NCBI GenBank assembly: GCA_965221215.1
Contig: OZ244872.1
Location: 1,116,001-1,180,000, forward strand
DNA: 64,000 bases
Reading direction: 5' to 3'
Source: Aldehydirespirator sp965221215
Lineage (GTDB): Bacteria; Actinomycetota; Acidimicrobiia; Acidimicrobiales; Aldehydirespiratoraceae
Shown: positions 59,940-64,000 of the stretch, in pieces
Layout: each line of letters begins with the position of its first letter
Position numbering within the stretch: position 1 is the stretch's first letter
Position numbers and translations under genes: made by a program
The notes under the pieces: model-generated
Databases searched by the model: none
What the model saw: only the letters and a program-made list of their open reading frames with translations
Told to the model about the DNA's origin: nothing

Positions 59940-61046
59940 TCAGGGACGGTCTGGCAGCGGCGGCAGCACGTCTATTGCTGTCTGGCGCAGCCAGTGGTCG
60001 GCTAGCACTAGCAGGGCCATGGCTTCGACCATGGGCACGGCCCGGGGCAGAACGCAGGGGTCGTGGCGGCCGCGGGCGGCGAGGGTGGCGGCCTCGCCGT
60101 CGCGGGTGACCGTTTCTTGCTTGGAGGCGATGGTGGAGGTGGGCTTGAACGCCACCCGCACCACGATGTCCTCGCCGTTGGAGATGCCGCCCTGCACGCC
60201 GCCGGAGCGGTTGGAGGCGGTGTGTATGCCGTCGCCGGTGTCGGGGGTGAACGGATCGTTGTGGGCCAGGCCGCTGAGCCGGGTTCCGTCGAAGCCGCTG
60301 CCGATCTCGAAGCCCTTGGCCGCGGGCAGCGACAGCATGGCCCCGGCCAGGGCCGCCTCTAGCTTGTCGAACACCGGCTCTCCCAGCCCGGCGGGCACGC
60401 CCCGGCAGACGCATTGCACCACGCCGCCGAGGGAGTCGCCGTCGCGTCGGGCCGCCTCGATGGCCTCGACCATCGCCTCGGCCGCAGCCGGGTCGGGGCA
60501 GCGGGTGGGTCCGGCCTCCACGTCGACGCGGGTGACCGTGTCGGGGTCGGTGGCCGCTTCGATGTCGCGCACCGACTGCACCCAGCCCAGCACCTCGACG
60601 CCGGCCGCGGTGTGCAGCAGCTTGCGGGCAATAGCCGCGGCGGCGACCCGGCCGATGGTCTCGCGGGCCGAGGCCCGGCCCCCGCCGGTCCAGTCGCGGA
60701 AGCCGTATTTGGCGTCGTAGGTGTAGTCGGCGTGGGAGGGCCGGTACACGTCGCGAAGGTGCTCGTAGGCCTCGGGCCGGGCATCTTTGTTGCGAACCAG
60801 GATCGCTATCGGCGTCCCGGTGGTGTAGCCGCCGAACACTCCCGACAGGATCTCGGCGGTGTCGGACTCGGCCCGCTGGGTGACCAGCCGGCTCTGCCCC
60901 GGACGGCGCCGGTCGAGATCGGCCTGAACGTCGGCGGGGTCGAGGGCCAGCCTGGGCGGACACCCGTCCACCACCACCCCCACACCACCGCCGTGCGACT
61001 CGCCGAAGGTGGCAACCCTGAACAGGGCACCGAAAGTGCTGGCCAT
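59940..61046 (-). CDS. aroC: Chorismate synthase
   Basis: A 368-residue FMN-dependent enzyme of the shikimate pathway that forms chorismate from EPSP. The family signatures FGESHGGGVGVVVDGCP, RPSHADYTYDAKYG with TGGGRASARET, and SNRSGGVQGGISNGEDI are all present. It begins MASTFGALFRV, close to the family start. Not clustered with other aro genes. Confidence 0.96.
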   Translation of the reverse strand: MASTFGALFRVATFGESHGGGVGVVVDGCPPRLALDPADVQADLDRRRPGQSRLVTQRAESDTAEILSGVFGGYTTGTPIAILVRNKDARPEAYEHLRDVYRPSHADYTYDAKYGFRDWTGGGRASARETIGRVAAAAIARKLLHTAAGVEVLGWVQSVRDIEAATDPDTVTRVDVEAGPTRCPDPAAAEAMVEAIEAARRDGDSLGGVVQCVCRGVPAGLGEPVFDKLEAALAGAMLSLPAAKGFEIGSGFDGTRLSGLAHNDPFTPDTGDGIHTASNRSGGVQGGISNGEDIVVRVAFKPTSTIASKQETVTRDGEAATLAARGRHDPCVLPRAVPMVEAMALLVLADHWLRQTAIDVLPPLPDRP

Positions 61047-61124
61047 TCACCCAGCATACGGACCACCCCGCTGAGCAAGTGGCCGGACCCGTCGCAGCCC
61101 GAGCCAAGCGCTCCCAGCCACCCC

Positions 61125-61153
61125 TTGACAAGGTTGCCCGCCCCGCTTACGGT
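61125..61153 (+). promoter_or_regulatory. SigA-type promoter TTGACA-N17-TACGGT
   Basis: A perfect -35 hexamer, 17-base spacer and a TAnnnT-type -10. It lies 63 bases before the ATG of the secreted protein gene at 61216. Confidence 0.62.
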
Positions 61154-61215
61154 CCCGGTCCTTGTTGACATGTCGGCCGCGATGCCGACGCCCCCTGAAT
61201 TTGGAGGTTTGAATA

Positions 61216-61800
61216 ATGAAGCGACCACTGGCGCTCCTCGCGTTGATCGCCGCTATAGCGGTGCTGGCAACCACAGTGGCGGCTCCTGCTGCGGCTGGTG
61301 AGCCAGCGCCGAGTGAATCGGATCGAACGGAGTCAAGCCGGGCTGAGACGGGTCCGGACAAACAGGAAAGGAAGGATCAGTCCGCGAGCGATCGAGACGC
61401 CCGCTCGGCTAGATGGCCGGGTCGCCACTGTAGATTCCAGGCGCGAGCTGACGATCCCCACCCCTCGGGAGTCGACGTCTCCGGACACGGCACCTGGTTG
61501 AATACCTCCGACCCCAAGAGTCGGTGTCCATCGCTCGCTGAAGTGACGGTGAAGGTTCAGGCGCACGGCTGTTGGTACGGCTTGTATCCCTTCTGCGGTT
61601 GGGTGACTCAGGGGAGCAAGAGTCGGTCTATCCGCTCTGGCCAGCGGGTGCCAGTGCACTACCGGTGCCACCAATTCGTGACTACTCGGTGGCGGACTGA
61701 GGTTACTGTCAAGGTCGTGATCGGTGGGTGGTTCGACAAGTGGAGCTACGCAACCAGGGAGCGATGGGTCGATTGCAAACCGCCGGATTCAAGGGGTTGA
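61216..61800 (+). CDS. Secreted protein of unknown function
   Basis: A 194-residue protein with a signal peptide: MKRPLALLALIAAIAVLATT and cleavage likely after AAPAAAG. A charged Ser/Arg/Glu linker follows, then a Cys-containing C-terminal domain with HGCWYGLYPFCGW and VHYRCHQF, which may form disulfides. TTGGAGG lies 8 bases before the ATG. No family recognised. The next gene starts ten bases downstream. Confidence 0.72.
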   Translation: MKRPLALLALIAAIAVLATTVAAPAAAGEPAPSESDRTESSRAETGPDKQERKDQSASDRDARSARWPGRHCRFQARADDPHPSGVDVSGHGTWLNTSDPKSRCPSLAEVTVKVQAHGCWYGLYPFCGWVTQGSKSRSIRSGQRVPVHYRCHQFVTTRWRTEVTVKVVIGGWFDKWSYATRERWVDCKPPDSRG

Positions 61801-61809
61801 GGAGGCTGT

Positions 61810-62418
61810 ATGGAGAGAATTGTCGCTTACGGTGCCACTTGTGAGATCGAAGACGGGGGACGGATAGGGGTCGTTCACGACCACTTCACGCTCAGCCCAC
61901 AGGAAGCGGACGCTCGATCACCTAGTCCCAGTCGCACGAAGGCTCAGCGCCGCTGGCCATTTGGGGGTCTCGCTGACCTCCCAGCTGCGCTCAGTGCACT
62001 GCGTCACAAGAAGGAGCGGCACCTATGGACATACAGTGTGCGTCCCGGCGAGTTGTTCAGCCCACCGCCATATTTTCGTCTACGGCGCCAGCAGAGGAGT
62101 ATTTCGCTCGGATTCACTGAATTCGCAGACATTGGTGACGGACGGCGGGTCACGATACGAAGCGACCGGGGACTCTGCTGGGGTTCAAGGAGGAAGAAGC
62201 GACTGTGGGACGGCGTCACTCGGGAGAGCCTCGCATCCGATGTAAGGAACTACTTCTCGCAGCTCCAAGACTGCTGCTCACCGCCACCCGAATGGATTGT
62301 CGAACGTCTGCAACGTCTGTACGGCATCGAGATTGATGGGGCATCCGCTCATGATGCGTTGCAGCTGCCGCTCCGAATCGAGTTCGGTCCTCGTCTCCAG
62401 CAAGAGCTACCGGAATGA
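61810..62418 (+). CDS. Hypothetical protein
   Basis: A 202-residue soluble protein of unknown family. It is rich in Arg and Ser, with SLGFTEFADIGDGRRVTIRSDRGLCWG and PEWIVERLQRLYGIEI as the most structured parts. GGAGG lies shortly before the ATG. Co-directional and almost adjacent to the secreted-protein gene. Codon use is less GC-biased than in nearby core genes, which suggests an accessory origin. Confidence 0.55.
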   Translation: MERIVAYGATCEIEDGGRIGVVHDHFTLSPQEADARSPSPSRTKAQRRWPFGGLADLPAALSALRHKKERHLWTYSVRPGELFSPPPYFRLRRQQRSISLGFTEFADIGDGRRVTIRSDRGLCWGSRRKKRLWDGVTRESLASDVRNYFSQLQDCCSPPPEWIVERLQRLYGIEIDGASAHDALQLPLRIEFGPRLQQELPE

Positions 62419-62527
62419 ACTCGAATAGCGCGTGGCCGCGTCTATAGCTCCTATAGGGCTTGCTCGCTCTAGCCTTGGCTGGCAGTAGGATTTGTAATAT
62501 TGACTTGTTGCATTGTAGGATTTGGTT

Positions 62528-62770
62528 GTGACTGTTGTCGAGCATCGGGTGTCGCAGCGGGGGCAGATGGCTCTTCCCGCCGAGATTCGTCGACGATGGA
62601 ACCTTGACGAAGGCGGATCCGTCGAGATCGCCGACCTCGGCACCGCCTTGTTAGTCGCACCCGGGAACCGTGGCGGACTGCGGGGATTGCTGGTCGAGGC
62701 CATCGCCCGGGCCGGCGGCTATCCGGCGCTTTCGGAGAGTGTCGCAGCCGCGGAACCTGATCTGGCGTGA
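62528..62770 (+). CDS. AbrB/MazE-family antitoxin
   Basis: An 80-residue protein. Its N-terminal VSQRGQMALPAEIRRRWNLDEGGSVEIAD is a SpoVT/AbrB swapped-hairpin DNA-binding domain; the C-terminal helix would bind the toxin. GTG at 62528 is the likely start. Its stop overlaps the GTG of the next gene (GTGA), the usual arrangement for a toxin-antitoxin pair. Confidence 0.78.
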   Translation: MTVVEHRVSQRGQMALPAEIRRRWNLDEGGSVEIADLGTALLVAPGNRGGLRGLLVEAIARAGGYPALSESVAAAEPDLA

Positions 62771-63216
62771 ACGACGGTGCGGACACGGTCCTGATCGACG
62801 ATCACCTCATGCTGCGTGTGCTGCTCGGCGATGAGCCCGCCACGCTGAGACCGGGCGGAGCGCGGCTCGCGACCACCGGACTGTGGTACCACCGCCTATG
62901 CCGGGCGCTGAGCGACGACTCGGTCATCGGCACGATGTCGCGTCAGTTGGGTGGGGTGGCCCGCTCTGCTGCCGCTGAGACCGTGGCGGCAGTCGTCCGT
63001 CTGCCCTCAAGCATCGAGTTGGTGTCGCTGCGCACGCTGGGGTGGCCGATGGCCCGACTGCTGACGCATGGGTATCGTCTCAACCTGCTGTCACTAGAAG
63101 CGGTCGCGGCGGCCCTCAGCCTCAATGCCGAGATATTCGTCGCCGCTGACGACCACAACCCTCCTCTGGTCGCCGCGGCCCGAGGCCTGGGACTCTCGCT
63201 CCGGTCTATTTCATAA
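62767..63216 (+). CDS. PIN-like toxin partner of the AbrB antitoxin
   Basis: A 149-residue protein. LIDDHLMLRVLLGDE near the N-terminus and AAALSLNAEIFVAADDHNPPL near the C-terminus fit a diverged PIN domain with acids at the expected places; the middle (TTGLWYHRLCRALSD) is atypical. Translational overlap with the AbrB gene supports the assignment. Proposed ribonuclease toxin. Confidence 0.65.
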   Translation: MNDGADTVLIDDHLMLRVLLGDEPATLRPGGARLATTGLWYHRLCRALSDDSVIGTMSRQLGGVARSAAAETVAAVVRLPSSIELVSLRTLGWPMARLLTHGYRLNLLSLEAVAAALSLNAEIFVAADDHNPPLVAAARGLGLSLRSIS

Positions 63217-63227
63217 CGCTCTCGCGT

Positions 63228-64000
63228 CTAGAGCTCTAGTAGGGCTTGCTCCACTACTTCTGGCAGGGCTGGGTGGATGTAGTACTGCTGGGCGGCCATC
63301 TGATCGACGGTCAAGTCGAAGTGCATGCCCTGGATCAGCTGCTGGATCAGGGTGGAGGCCTGGGGGCCGATGATGTGGGCGCCTAGCAGGCGGCGGGTGT
63401 CGGCGCAGGCGATCACCTTCACCGCGCTGTCGGTGTCTTCCATGGCCCAGCCGTAGGCGGCCGAGCTGTAGGGCTGAACGTGGCTGCGGTAGGGGAGAGC
63501 TAGCTGTTGGCAGTCGCGCTCGGTCAGGCCGACGCTGGCCACCTGGGGATCGCCGAACACGGCGTGGGGGATGAACCGGTGGTCGACTTGGGCCGGATCG
63601 TCGGGGTTCGACAGGTTGTGGCGCACCACCCGGGCCTCGTGGTTGGCGACATGCTTGAGCTGGACCGGGTTGGTGGCGTCGCCCAGCGCCCACACGCCGG
63701 CAGCGGTGGTGCGCAGCTGGTCGTCGGTGACGATGTATCCGGCTCCGTCGCAGTCGATGCCTCCGGCGGCCGCGTCCAGCCGGTCGCCGTTGGGCACCCG
63801 GCCGGTGGCCACCAGCAGCTCGTCGGCTCGCAGCTCGCGGCGGCCGGCGCCGTCCTCCACGACCAAGACGACCTCGGCGCCTTCCCGTCGGGCCTCCAGC
63901 ACCCGTGTGTTGAGCCGCACGTCGAAGCGCCGGCTGTAGGCCGCGGTGAAGCGGCTGCGGATCTCGTCGTCCTCGCGGCGCAGGAACGTGTCGCCCCGCA
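63228..64000 (-). CDS. mtr: Flavoprotein disulfide reductase, mycothione-reductase-like (3' part)
   Basis: The C-terminal 256 residues of a pyridine nucleotide-disulfide oxidoreductase running off the right edge. ELLVATGRVPNGD and GVWALGDATNPVQLKHVANHEA are the NAD and FAD motifs. The dimerisation domain ends in the catalytic HPALPEVVEQALL. Sequence pattern and length favour mycothione reductase (restores mycothiol in actinobacteria) over dihydrolipoamide dehydrogenase. The N-terminal redox CxxxxC is outside the window. Confidence 0.82.
   Translation of the reverse strand, partial: RGDTFLRREDDEIRSRFTAAYSRRFDVRLNTRVLEARREGAEVVLVVEDGAGRRELRADELLVATGRVPNGDRLDAAAGGIDCDGAGYIVTDDQLRTTAAGVWALGDATNPVQLKHVANHEARVVRHNLSNPDDPAQVDHRFIPHAVFGDPQVASVGLTERDCQQLALPYRSHVQPYSSAAYGWAMEDTDSAVKVIACADTRRLLGAHIIGPQASTLIQQLIQGMHFDLTVDQMAAQQYYIHPALPEVVEQALLEL

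Noticed and set aside
1..64000. CRISPR arrays, rRNA and tRNA genes, including tRNA-Sec
   Set aside because: No regularly spaced repeats, no rRNA-like stretch and no cloverleaf with a T-loop signature were found in the intergenic regions read.

Overview
High-GC chromosomal DNA from an actinomycete-type bacterium. The suspected group is class Acidimicrobiia; this is an inference from gene content, not a computed placement. Pointers are frequent GTG starts, a mycothione-reductase-like enzyme at the right edge, and a block gcvH - FHA/GarA - MerR/FtsR - bifunctional nuclease - MerR that matches the order around Mycobacterium Rv1826-Rv1830. Short-chain dehydrogenases and luciferase-like flavin/F420 monooxygenases are abundant. 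No rRNA, tRNA or CRISPR array was found.

Layout. 1-7.2 kb: EthD-domain protein, aminotransferase, SDR, a PIN/RHH toxin-antitoxin pair, adenosine-deaminase family enzyme, MOSC protein, small HTH protein, tyrosine phosphatase and a frameshifted ADP-ribosylglycohydrolase. 7.2-17 kb: an accessory defence region. It has a 42-residue basic protein too short for routine calling, a helicase-nuclease restriction subunit (Res), a DNA methyltransferase (Mod) split by an IS256-family element with a 9-bp target duplication, and a single-gene AAA ATPase plus TOPRIM/DUF4435-like protein resembling a fused PARIS effector. 17-22.8 kb: alpha/beta hydrolases, an ISL3-family element with an 8-bp target duplication that replaced the stop codon of an RHH gene, an amidase and a second PIN/RHH pair. 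22.9-33.4 kb: sugar-acid catabolism (IlvD/EDD dehydratase, DenD-like dehydrogenase, SDR), katG with two palindromes upstream, an SDR, a GcvT-like enzyme, an acyl-CoA dehydrogenase, and selD. selD reads through an in-frame UGA followed by a hairpin, so it is itself a predicted selenoprotein.

33.5-42.8 kb: SRAP, HIT, CDP-alcohol phosphatidyltransferase, two LLM oxidoreductases, a CMD-family protein, a sulfurtransferase, overlapping glpD-glpK, and an SDR that carries one copy of a 48-bp repeat. 42.8-54.7 kb: a carbohydrate uptake and breakdown locus under a LacI-family regulator. It includes a solute-binding lipoprotein with a long Ala/Glu stalk, two permeases, Gfo/Idh, aldo-keto reductase, SsuD-like monooxygenase, GH13 glucosidase and an MsmK/UgpC-type ATPase. 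Near-identical LacI-type palindromes precede the binding protein, the glucosidase and the ATPase, which ties them into one local regulon. 54.7-64 kb: hpt, the GarA/FtsR/GcvH cluster, gcvT, aroC, two unknown genes (one secreted), a third toxin-antitoxin pair and the 3' part of a flavoprotein disulfide reductase.

Most notable: the selenocysteine SelD, the reversible-looking IS insertion in the methyltransferase beside a PARIS-like gene, the stop-codon swap by the ISL3 element, and a 48-bp repeat present in three identical copies, one of them inside a coding sequence.
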